Positions 54,434 through 64,000 of a stretch of 64,000 bases of DNA are shown here, piece after piece. A model generated the notes under the pieces. That model had not been told where the DNA came from. It made no database searches and worked only from the letters and a program-made list of their open reading frames with translations. This stretch comes from Buxus sempervirens. Its lineage: Eukaryota > Streptophyta > Magnoliopsida > Buxales > Buxaceae. The stretch lies in NCBI GenBank assembly GCA_947561395.2, contig OX387190.1:41900392-41964391 (forward strand), read 5' to 3'. Within the stretch, counting starts at the first letter, position 1, and every line of letters starts with the position of its first letter. The position numbers and the translations under genes were made by a program.

Positions 54434-57031
54434 TAAAAGAGGTAATATATTATAGTAATTAAAATATGATTAGAACATAGGGGAGGTGAACACAAAGTGT
54501 GCAACCTCCTTGAAAACTCCTTAGGACCCAAAGATCCAATCATCCAAGAAGGAAAAAGAGAAATAAACAAAACTTCCCAAGTTAGATGACTTCTCAGGAC
54601 TCAAAGCTCAAAGAGATAGTCACAATTCAAGAACACTTTTAGGGACAGATTGGAGAAACTTGGAAGAATCAATGCCCAGATGAAAATCAGATGCAAGGCT
54701 GCATGGAACAAAACTTCTGCTGACTTCTCTTCACCTCTAAAAATTGTGTGATACCTTTCTCCCCATAACACCCACATGATTGCCACAGGATATGAATTCC
54801 ATAACGAATTCCTCCTTTCCTTTTTCTTTCTCCTCCCCCGCCCAATTACAGCTTGCTGTGTCGTGGCCAGTTGAACCCACATAATTCCCCATTTTTAGAT
54901 AATTTAACTCCATATCTTTGTAGCCCCTTTACAATGCAAAGAGTTTCTGCTGCCATTTCAACATGCATCTTACAAGCATTCCAATTACCAAGCAATTGTA
55001 AATTTCTCCAGAATGTGCCCTTTTAGTCGTTGCACAAACTCCTTCAGATTAGTCATATGCAGTGGCCTTTTTGTCATGGTTTACAATATACTAAATTATC
55101 TTTAGGTATGAATAGCGAATTATAGTTGTTAAGTGAGAAGAAGGGCAAGGCAAAGAATGTTTATATGGGAGCAGAAACTCTTTACTTTAAATACCATATC
55201 TACCACGGTGTCATAAACTACTGTAGGAGTAAAGAAAATGGGATCTCTCATACAGTCATACTTATGGAGCTACAGATCTTTGCTTTAGGATTATTTAGTT
55301 TCATAATCGTCTCCTCGTCTACTGTCAAAAACTTCTAAATACTCTGGCTCCTGTATATCTGAGATCTACATAGAAAAATTTTAAAAAACAGTCATACTTG
55401 TGTGTGTGTGTGTGTGCTTGTCAGTCAAAGAGCTATTCATATTGCAAGCTTATGATGCCATCTTTTGCTCTGATCTGTTTAATTTTGGTAACGCCTTTGC
55501 CATATGTGACAGGTGCACTCCAGAGGAAAGGCACTAGCAAAGGATGTTGACTTTGACAAGATTGCTAGACGAACCCCTGGCTTTACAGGAGCAGATCTAC
55601 AAAATCTAATGAATGAGGCAGCCATTCTGGCAGCCAGGCGTGACCTCAAAGAGATTAGTAAAGATGAGATATCTGATGCTCTTGAGAGGATTATTGCAGG
55701 ACCCGAGAAGAAGAATGCTGTTGTATCGGACGAAAAGAAGAAATTGGTTGCCTACCATGGTATATCTCTCTCCTTCTCTATCTCTGTGTATATGTATGTG
55801 TGTTTTGTTTTGAGTATGTGACTGTAAAAATTACTTGCAGAGGCTGGGCATGCTCTAGTTGGTGCACTCATGCCTGAGTATGATCCCGTTGCCAAGATCT
55901 CCATCATCCCCCGTGGTCAAGCAGGTGGACTGACCTTTTTTGCTCCAAGCGAAGAAAGACTTGAATCTGGACTATACAGCAGAAGCTATCTAGAGAATCA
56001 GATGGCTGTGGCACTTGGTGGAAGGTTTGTCTTAAACACCATATTCTCAAATGCTCTCTCTGCCTTTAGGAATGAGATCTAGGGTCAGGGGATCTCTCAT
56101 GACCCATATCTTGACTGGAAGAAGTTCTAGGAGAATGATATGATCATGTTTGAGCTCAAAAAGCCCTAAGTGTGAACTTTACATACTCTGGCGATGCTTG
56201 AGGGTTCAATGCCTTACTTTGAAATTCACATATTCTGTCGATGCCAAGCAGTTCAGGTCATGCAAACGGCCTCATTGGTGTGGACAGATGAATTGGTGGA
56301 ATGTGAATAATCCACAATCCAAAAACCACACCGATTCAAATGATGTTGAACACTGTATGAATGGAGCTATGTAGTTATATCCAAGTCTTCATCTGGTATT
56401 CTTGATTTAAGCTATATAATATTTCTTGGGCAGATGATCGAAGATAAGTCTAATTCAATGTATTCAATTTTGATGGGATTGTATCATGAAAAATGCAAAG
56501 TTTTCTGTGTGCTGGATGCTCATTGAAACCGTCATTGCAGGGTTGCGGAAGAGGTCATTTTTGGGGAGGAGAATGTGACAACCGGAGCATCAAACGACTT
56601 TATGCAGGTTTCAAGGGTGGCAAGACAGATGGTTGAGAGATTTGGATTCAGCAAAAAGATTGGGCAGGTTGCTATTGGCGGACCGGGTGGAAACCCCTTC
56701 TTAGGTCAACAGGTATGGATGAGCTAGGGCTAACGGGTATTCATTTTAAACCTTTATGAGCATCTTCATTTTTTCTGCAAATTCTCACCATTCCCATTCA
56801 AAAACACAGATGACAACTCAGAAGGATTACTCCATGGCAACTGCGGACGTAGTGGATGCTGAGGTAAGGGAGCTGGTGGAGAAGGCATATTCAAGGGCGA
56901 AGCAGATTATCACAACCCAGGTTGACATTCTCCACAAGCTTGCTCAACTTCTAATAGAGAAAGAAACAGTTGATGGGGAAGAGTTCATGAGCCTTTTCAT
57001 CGATGGCAAGGCTGAGCTATATGTTGCGTAA
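52648..57031 (+). CDS. FTSH: Chloroplast FtsH protease, type A (FTSH1/FTSH5-like)
   Basis: Five exons, 52648-53970, 55513-55759, 55841-56024, 56541-56712 and 56820-10 short of that figure is not used: the last exon begins at 56810 and ends at 57031. All borders are GT-AG and the protein has 715 residues. Layout: Ser/Thr-rich plastid transit peptide (about 1-75), an Ala-rich thylakoid-transfer-like segment ending near AIAID, a membrane segment ([20 protein letters not shown]), the AAA+ domain with Walker A GPPGTGKT (301-308), Walker B FIDEID (Asp360, Glu361) and SRH, then the M41 zinc protease with HEAGH (523-527) and a third ligand Asp604. FtsH hexamers of type A and B subunits sit in thylakoids and remove damaged D1 during photosystem II repair. 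The ATG at 52648 aligns with known type-A starts; an upstream in-frame ATG at 52600 does not. It looks fully functional. Confidence 0.97.
54390..54431. repeat. AT microsatellite in FtsH intron 1
   Basis: About 20 AT dinucleotides follow an A-rich run, in the 1.54-kb first intron. Confidence 0.9.
54480..54890 (-). mobile_element. LINE 3' fragment in FtsH intron 1
   Basis: The minus strand reads [20 protein letters not shown], then [19 protein letters not shown], the C-terminal tail pattern of plant L1 elements (W...IW.ERN..IF). Only this tail remains. It is antisense to the FtsH gene and intronic, so it is not expected to disturb the protein. Confidence 0.55.
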
Positions 57032-57299
57032 CCACCCATTGCATCCCTTAAAAAAAGCATTGTCATGTTGTATTATTCATGTACAGTGACATTTCAGGAA
57101 GCAGACAATCGCTTCATCAAATGAAATGGAGAAAATTATATGCATTAATGTAATGAAAACTAAGAATTTCTCTATATAATACAACTTTTTTTTTCATGGT
57201 TGAGAAGCCGAAATCCCAAACCGAATTACAGAACTCTAATCAAGTTCAATTTAACAATGGCTGGTGGATGGATTATTATTGATTACATGGTCGGTTTCA

Positions 57300-59316
57300 T
57301 CAGGATCCTTTACCACCCCGTTGCCTCTTTTCTTCCAATCCTGCAGCATCATTCAACATGTCAGCAGCATCCTTCTGCATGTTCAGTTTGGAAAGGGCAA
57401 CTGCCTGCATATAGAAAGCCGTGGGCCAGTCCGGATACACGCATTGTGCTTGCATTGCATCTCGCAGTGCAGCATCTGGCTGATCACAGAAGAGATAGCA
57501 GAGGCTTCGTCGTGCATAAACTGTTGGTGAAACCATTGTTCCAACATCTATAAACTGCATAGAAAACAGAAGCAAAGACAACCAAAGCAAACACGTCAAA
57601 ACGCAACAGTTTTTCTTTTAATGTGTGCGCATGCCTAGATCAGAGAGACATTCCCAAATTTAAATGCATCAAACCAGCATTTCAATTCCTTAGGTTTTTC
57701 TTCAATTTATCACTGATAAGAAATGATGACAAGTGGATATATTAACTATCCAATCCAATAATTATGAGCAAAGAAAAAAAAAATTTCCCCTTTTTTCCTT
57801 TCCACAACCGTTGGAAGCAGAAAATTGCCAACAGGTTGAAGAATGTAATTTCTTCTGGTTGATTAAAGAAAGCAGGCAGACAACTAGAAAATTATGAAAT
57901 GGTCGTCAACAGAGATATGGTTATGCATTAGTATAACATTTGAACAACCATGATCACCTGGATCAATGAGGAAAACTAGTGACTGCCATTGAATGGGCAA
58001 TCACAAATACAGTGGAAAACATTTTATCAGGACTTGAGAGATCCGGATCAATAATAAGGCATACCACAATTATTAAATGAGTGCCAATAGTTAAGGATAA
58101 ACCCAGAGGGATAATGAAAATAGGGGAAAAACGTACCTGAGAATAACAATCAATAGCATTTTTAAAATTTTTATCACGAAATGCAAAGTCACCATGCTTC
58201 CTTGCCTCAAGCATCTCTCTCATTTGTTGTGTCCACTCTTGGAATGATAACTGCGCCAATCCACAAATAAATAAATCTCAACTTATAATTTTAGGAACTG
58301 CAATATACTAAACCCTCTGTAAAAAGTTGATTACCTCATTGATCCCTTCGTCATCTTTGTAGTGCGTTGTCACCAACAGCTGATGAATAGCTGTGAGGTC
58401 CATACGTGAACATGCCTCACCCATTGGAGAAAGAGGGTGTTGGGGGGTTGCAGGTGCCTCCTCGTGCTTTGGGATTCCCAACATCACATAAGATGGAACC
58501 TGCAAAACAGAAAAATATAGTCAGGGACAAAGAAATGTGATCCTTGATCATAAGAGATCTCCTATGTTTACTATGTTGACCATTTCCTGCATTTTTGCTA
58601 TTCCTCAGGGGCCATTGTGTTTCATTTTTCACATTTTTTCCCATGCGCATTTCCCACTATTTACAGAGTCTACAAATAACTGACATAAATCAAGAAAAAC
58701 ATATTTCAATTTATCTTAAATTATCCAAATGCATGGATGTAATGATCCCCATACGGAAATAAAAAATTGAAAAATTGACATGTGATGATGGAAGACCAAT
58801 ATTTAATGTGCAATACAAGAGAATTCTTTCACAGATATAAATTTAACCTAGGATTCAAAGAAGAAACTCCATAACATTTTGTGTTTGCCTGCATTAGTTT
58901 TCAATATAAATTGCAATGCCAAGTAATCTTAAACAACATTTTGTCCTTGGTATCTTATGGATATGGGAAACTATATAAAAAAGCCATATTCAGCTCAACT
59001 GAAGGTAAGCTATGAAATCATAATCCCGGAAATTGCTTCTACTAGCCCTTTATAAAGCACAAAATTATTTCATTTTAGAGGATTTCAACATTGCAGAGCA
59101 ACCATAAAAGCAAAGATAAGAGCATACGTCAGGTTTTGTTTGCAGTGGAGCAAGTGTTGCAATAAGGTCCTTCAGATTAGGCCGTTCCCGAGGTTCAAAT
59201 TGCAAGCATTGGGAGGCAAGGCCAACAACCACGGTTGCCTCTTCTGTTGAATAATTTCCCTCCAAATGTGAGTCCATTAAGAGAAGAATATTTTTCCCTC
59301 GTATCATATCCAGAGC
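57300..59316 (-). CDS. BSK: BSK-type receptor-like cytoplasmic kinase, C-terminal four exons
   Basis: Exons on the minus strand: 59316-59128, 58499-58335, 58250-58137 and 57554-57300, with GT-AG borders and a continuous frame (63, 55, 38 and 84 residues, then TGA). The first ends the kinase C-lobe ([33 protein letters not shown]). The others form the TPR-like C-terminus of brassinosteroid-signalling kinases ([70 protein letters not shown]). BSKs are myristoylated plasma-membrane partners of BRI1 that pass on the brassinosteroid signal. An acceptor (TTACAG) precedes the first exon, so more exons should lie upstream, but I find none up to 64000; the N-terminus and most of the kinase are missing from the window. 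The gene converges on FtsH, with 268 bp between stop codons. Confidence 0.9.
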
Positions 59317-60077
59317 CTGTAAGAAGAACATAAGGAAAAAAATGCACATAAGATCAAATTATTGCCAGACTTTGATAAAACTACACGTAAGATTAACATA
59401 TCTAAACATGAAACATCCAATAATACCAGATAATTCAACAAGTATACCATTGCCTATCCAAATACATTCCATGGCAATACTACAGAATTATTAAGGGGAA
59501 ACAATTCTATCACCACTGTTTTTGCTCGTCAGAGCTTCCTTCTATACACTACCATGGAAAAGAACTGTTAGACAATGCTTGGATGACTAAAAACAAGAAA
59601 TGCAGAGACTTTAACCCTCGAAAAACTATAGGAGAAAAGTTGACTGACATTTTTCCTATTTAACCATCTTTGCAGACAACTACTAGCCAAAAAAGGAACT
59701 GTCAGAATTGTTGATGATTCACCATCTAAAAATTTAATCTTCCATGTCAAAGAGCTCACATGCTTTTGCTAATATTGATATATCACTCACTCAAAGATTG
59801 GACATCTATCAGATTGCCCATAATCATATGAAATGACAATGGATGTATTTGATGACTCAAGACCAAGGTCAGCCATGCCAGTTATGTTTTGGTGAGGGCC
59901 CAACATTCTGTTTCCGTAAAATTTCACCAACACACCACTTGTGCCATTGCATTTTAAAGAAATTATTAAAAAATTTTAAAATTTTAAAAATCGAAAATTC
60001 CAAAAAAATTATTAAAAAAATAAAAATTTATATTAAAGTAATGATAAGATATATTATTATTGATAACAGTTATAAAG

Positions 60078-60114
<37 letters not shown>

Positions 60115-60589
60115 GTAAAAGAATGGCATAAGCCCTTCTATCTCGACAACGACTAAAGAAGGAAAAGGTGGGCAACAACGCAACTCCGAAGAGTGACCAG
60201 GTACACGTTGCCTCCCTTCCCCTCTCCTCTCTATCTTGTCCTCCCCCTCCGCCTGTCCCTCTTAGTTCCTTCTAATATTTCCTTCTTTTTTTCTTGAGGA
60301 GCAAAGGAGGCGGTGCACCACCTTCCTCCCCATCGCTCTCCCTTACTCTCTTCTTTCTTCTCCTATCTCCCCCCTTCTCTTTTTCTTACCTTTTTCACAA
60401 ATTCTGCATGGCACGGATGCCATACAGAATCTGAAGATTCCAAAATCTGACTATTTCAGCAAAACACATAATGTGCCATCAAAGTCATTTGAATTTTGAT
60501 TGGCACAAGACAAAAGTTTGCTTGCACCAATTGAAATAGAGGAGCTTTTAATGGCAAATCGAAACCAAGTGTTTTTGGTGCGACTTCTA
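59317..60589. other. Intron or upstream region of the BSK gene
   Basis: No BSK exon or other gene is recognised. It contains a GT microsatellite at about 60086-60114, an AT-rich run before it, and a pyrimidine-rich stretch (about 60210-60395). At about 60403-60432 ATTCTGCATGGC and GCCATACAGAAT form a short palindrome. Confidence 0.5.
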
Positions 60590-60597
60590 GCTGACAC

Positions 60598-62286
60598 TAG
60601 GGGTGCGGTTTGGTTCAGTTCGGTTCGGTCCGGGTTGATGTCAACCCAAGACCAAACCGACACTACATCTATTCAACCCAAAACCGAACCGAACCGAATT
60701 CTAAACCGAAAACCTAAAACCGAAAACCGAATAAAAATTAAATGAAATAACCGAAACCCAAACCGAACCGAACCGAATTACATGAGATCGGTTCGGTTCG
60801 GATCGGAAAATATACAACTCAGATAAAATTACCTGTTCCTTGTGCGTGTACACATGTATAATGAGATCTCAAAATATCTTACCTGAAACCCAAACCTGGG
60901 AACCTCCCATGTATGGTGCAACAGACCTCTAAGGTTGTAGAAAGAGATCAAAAAGGTCTTGGACCAAGCCCACATGGCTAACATAATTAGGAAGCAGAAG
61001 GGCCACATGGGAATCAAGAACAATCTTGGTGTGAAGGGCAAAGAGCTGAATGATCTGAACACGAAGGGCACATGCATTGCTGACATAATGTCCACAACAT
61101 GAGCGAGGAAGACGAAGTCTGGAACTCTCCCTTTCTTTCCTGCAACATTTGGGGAAAATTCAAAACACAAACTAAAACAAAAAAAAGTGACAATTCAGCT
61201 CTTGCTTAGACACAAAGATGGTGTAGGCAACGCCATTAACAAGCTTGAGCTGTATAGGTGGGATTGTCCCCAAGTATTTATGACGAATTGACGGGTATTT
61301 ATTCTGACGCAAATATCGTTGAGAATATGCCACAAATATATGTCTGCATATATACATGCATGTCGATTCCCAATGACCTCCCCACGCCAAACCCTCATCC
61401 CATCAAACCCCCAACAGCACTTAAAGAAACGCACAGATGAGGGCGCTTAAAGAAACCCCCAACAGCACTTAAAGAAACGCACAGCTTCAAAGATGGCTTC
61501 CTGGATTTCAGCTCCTTGTGCACCAAAGGGAAATACCACACCGAAGACGGAAAAAAAAACAGAAGGCAGACCAACACAGACGAAAGAGAAACGAAACTCC
61601 GATCCACACGACGAGGCCAAAGAGTTCGAAGAGGGTGAAGTCAAAAGCGATGAAAGCGATTAAGAAGAACGCGATGAGGGTGCTGAGAGCGATGACGCCG
61701 AAGAAGAAAGCAATGAGAGCGATGAAGAAATGCACAGATGGTAGAGAGCTAGGAAGCAGAGTAACACAGCTATTCCTCCATGATCGTGTGATGAGATGAT
61801 GGCGGTGGCCGTCGCTTGGAGAACAAGAAACGGGAGATACGAAGTCTGCAACCGTCACACCCACTTACCTCGAATGCAATGGATGGAGACAGAAAATCGC
61901 CCTACACCGCCCCTTAGCCTTGCAACTACACTAATGGGGTTCTAGGGTTTGAAATTGTGAAAGATGAACGAATGGTGGGTCTTAAATTGTGAGGGATGAA
62001 CGAATGGTATGAATGAGAATATGAGATACTTAAGAGAGGGGTGGGGTTGTAATTTTTTTAAATTTTAAAGGTAAACTTATACAAATTTTAATATTATATA
62101 TAATGATTCGGTCTAGATAAATACCCTAATTCGGTTCGGTTCGGTTTAAACGAACACCAAACCCAAAACCGAACCGATTTAATTCGGGTTAGGTTTTATG
62201 GACCAAAACCGAACCGAAGTGTTAAAAAACTGAACCGAACCGAAGTCGGTTTGGTTCGGGTTTACCCGGCCCGAGTTGCAGCCCTA
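60598..62286. mobile_element. Non-autonomous hAT-like element carrying a host exon
   Basis: The ends TAGGGGTGCGGTTTGG and CCCGAGTTGCAGCCCTA are imperfect inverted repeats, and the 8-bp duplication GCTGACAC is exact (60590-60597 and 62287-62294), as for hAT transposition. The subterminal parts (about 60600-60830 and 62105-62285) are dense in GGTTCGGTT/AACCGAACC. There is no transposase. The centre is non-repetitive and includes a CER3-like exon (60883-61139, minus). Other parts of the centre (about 61170-62040) show a doubled 37-bp piece near 61410-61485 (CAACAGCACTTAAAGAAACG) and sequence resembling a gene's 5' leader and first exon, which I cannot assign. Confidence 0.85.
60883..61139 (-). 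pseudogene. CER3: CER3/WAX2-like exon inside the hAT-like element
   Basis: A 257-bp exon on the minus strand with an acceptor (TTGCAG) and donor (CAG/GTAAGAT) and an uninterrupted frame of 85 codons. It reads [20 protein letters not shown], then [33 protein letters not shown] and [11 protein letters not shown]. This corresponds to the segment of CER3/WAX2, a partner of CER1 in making cuticular wax alkanes, just before the YFLPFA...GINKQIEEAI region. The neighbouring exons, including that next region, are absent on both sides. It therefore looks like a single captured exon, too short to act as the enzyme. The match is from memory of the family, not from a search. Confidence 0.75.
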
Positions 62287-62376
62287 GCTGACACGAGCAA
62301 AATTGCACCGGCATGACTAGCCATGCTTGTGACTATGAGGAATTGTGGTTAAGTCAATTGCATATGATATAGCATT

Positions 62377-62861
62377 TAGAGTTGCAACTCGGGTCAGTTC
62401 GGTTCGGGTTGAGGTCAACTCAAGACCAAACCAAAAATATTTGTTGTCAAACCAAAAAGAAACAAATCGAATTGAAAACCAAAAACCGAACCGAAAATAT
62501 TCAGAAAAACCAAAACTGAACTGAACCGAATTACATGAGATCAATTCGGTTCGGTTTAGTTCAGGTTAGACCAATACATTCTTGTGCACAAACAATGGTA
62601 TTTTTTGTAATATCCTCAAAGTTTAAAGGTAAACTTTCAAAGCTATACATATATATAATAGATTATATATTATAATATATATATATATATATATGAATTC
62701 GGTTCGGTTCAGTTTAACCGAGCATCTAACCCAAAACCAAACCTACTTAGTTCGGTTTAGGGATTTTTTGACCGAAACCGAACCGAACCACTATAAAATC
62801 CGAACCAAACCAAACCAAAGTCGGTTCAGTTTGGTTTTAACCGAACCGAGTTGCACCCCTA
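62377..62861. mobile_element. Short hAT-like relative of the exon-carrying element
   Basis: The ends TAGAGTTGCAACTCGG and CCGAGTTGCACCCCTA are inverted repeats, and the flanks ATAGCATT (62369-62376) and ATAGTATT (62862-62869) match in seven of eight bases. Subterminal GGTTCGGTT/AACCGAACC stretches equal those of the larger element. The centre is an AT run. It is probably a deletion derivative of the same family. Confidence 0.75.
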
Positions 62862-62869
62862 ATAGTATT

Positions 62870-64000
62870 AATGCACCAAACAAGATAAATATAAAACAAC
62901 AATCATCAAGGGACAACTTGCAATCAAAATGTTTCAAAAATAAGTTTAGATTAAATACACGAAATGGAACTTTAGAAAAATGAGGCATAACAATAAAGCA
63001 CAGAAGTGGAACTTTAGAATAAAAAATCATAACAACAAAGCACCATAAGAATTAAGAACCAAAAGATTCTCAAATCCTTTCACTATCTTGGATCAATCTA
63101 TAATAAGGGAGATATTGAATATGCTTGTCATGGTTCTCTACAATCTAAAAATACCCTTAATATTGCCTAGAGATTGGGGGATTATCAGCATTTTCGTATT
63201 ATTCACATCATATGAGCCTGCTTATGGAGTTTTATTAAAGATCTATGGAATTCCACAATATCCTGAATTCCTGTTGAAATCACTGCAAAAGTGGCAACAC
63301 CCAAAAGCTTGCTTGGGATTTTTTTTTTGTTTTATAATTGTTTTTGTGTTCTTTAAAAATGTGTATGGTCAAGTTGTTATCAATTTGGAATACATCTTTG
63401 GGATTTTTAATTCTTCATCATGTACATGAAGATTATGTTTATAATTTTCTTAGGATTGTTTAGTTTTAAATTTTTTATATGTTCAATACCTTTATTAGTC
63501 TCGATAATGTTCCTGTTAGGTCCATTAATTATTGTGCCTTCTCAAGGATAGTCAAGTTCAGATTATAATAATCTCCTTCGTCTTTTAGATTACTTTTAAA
63601 ATTACTCCAAGAAGAGTACCATTTTGGAGTGACTAGTTAGTATGCTTTTCCTCATGATTCTAAAAAGAAGCGAATGAGTTTTATGGAGCTAATTTTCTAC
63701 CAACTAGAAAAAGAAAAAGGGATTTTCTGAAGTTCCTGAACCTTCTTAACCAAAAATTGGGATTCCCATGACCTAAAAAGGAGTTTTTTAATAATTGCAT
63801 TAGATGGAAACAGCAAATATCAGCAGCTTGCATTACAAGGCAAAATAAACCTGTTGGTTAAGCTATTGCTCGACATATGATTGCTTGACTCTAGCAGGCA
63901 AACTGACTCAAAAGTGGTGCCTGATAACCTCTCCAACCACTTTACAATGATTTCTAAGCTTATGAGATTTTTCTGGATTTAAGGGTATCCAAATCTCTGT
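62870..64000. other. Gene-free stretch at the right edge
   Basis: AT-rich sequence. A doubled GTGGAACTTTAGAATAAA-like piece lies near 62960-63025. The open frame at 63088-63429 has no motif I recognise and an unusual hydrophobic composition, so I do not call it. If the BSK gene is complete, this would be its long intron. Confidence 0.4.

Noticed and set aside
61518-61799. Lys/Arg-rich plus-strand frame of 93 residues in the hAT-like element
   Set aside because: Low-complexity purine-rich sequence; the strand and frame of any captured gene piece here could not be decided.
63088-63429. Open frame of 113 residues near the right edge
   Set aside because: There is no recognisable motif, and hydrophobic residues encoded by T-rich sequence are expected by chance in AT-rich DNA.

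Overview
The window is nuclear DNA of a flowering plant, most likely a dicot. It has plastid FtsH and brassinosteroid-signalling-kinase genes with GT-AG introns, hevein-type class I chitinases, DUF241 genes, L1-type LINEs carrying a C-terminal RNase H, a Copia element primed from the initiator-tRNA-type site TGGTATCAGAGC, and many MITEs. The species cannot be named from the sequence.

From 1 to about 50.2 kb is a tandemly duplicated array. Its unit is roughly [DUF241 - DUF241 - chitinase remnant - chitinase], all on the minus strand, repeated about two and a half times. There are seven DUF241 copies: 2.7 kb (frameshifted), 5.3 kb (intact), 24.9 kb (broken, 3' truncated), 32.8 kb (open, stop codon lost), 35.3 kb (two nonsense codons), 45.6 kb (C-terminal scrap split by a MITE) and 48.3 kb (intact). 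Two complete chitinase genes lie at 17.9-19.3 kb (two hevein domains) and 41.7-43.2 kb (four hevein domains). Both carry non-consensus residues at several active-site positions. Hevein-less chitinase scraps lie at about 7.0, 36.5 and 36.9 kb.

Because the units are near-identical, many insertions can be compared with an empty site elsewhere in the window. These are a 5'-truncated LINE (7225-13370) that itself received a solo LTR (7749-10199), an older minus-strand LINE (14196-17188), a young Copia element (26712-31706), a second solo LTR (39269-40221) and several MITEs. A CACTA-type end sits on a junction between duplicated blocks (about 34.7-35.24 kb), and a 22-bp minisatellite in inverted arms lies upstream of the first chitinase.

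From 50.2 to 52.5 kb is a poorly defined spacer. At 52.6-57.0 kb is a complete five-exon gene for a type-A thylakoid FtsH protease (plus strand). Converging on it from 57.3 to 59.3 kb are the last four exons of a BSK kinase gene (minus strand), whose upstream exons I could not find. Beyond them lies a hAT-like element (60598-62286, 8-bp target duplication) that contains one complete exon resembling CER3/WAX2 with intact frame and splice sites, then a shorter relative of the same element (62377-62861). The last kilobase shows nothing I can name.

The most notable points are the chitinase pair, in which lectin domains are amplified while the catalytic site is altered, the exon-carrying hAT-like element, and the conversion-like mosaic in the DUF241 copy at 48.3 kb.
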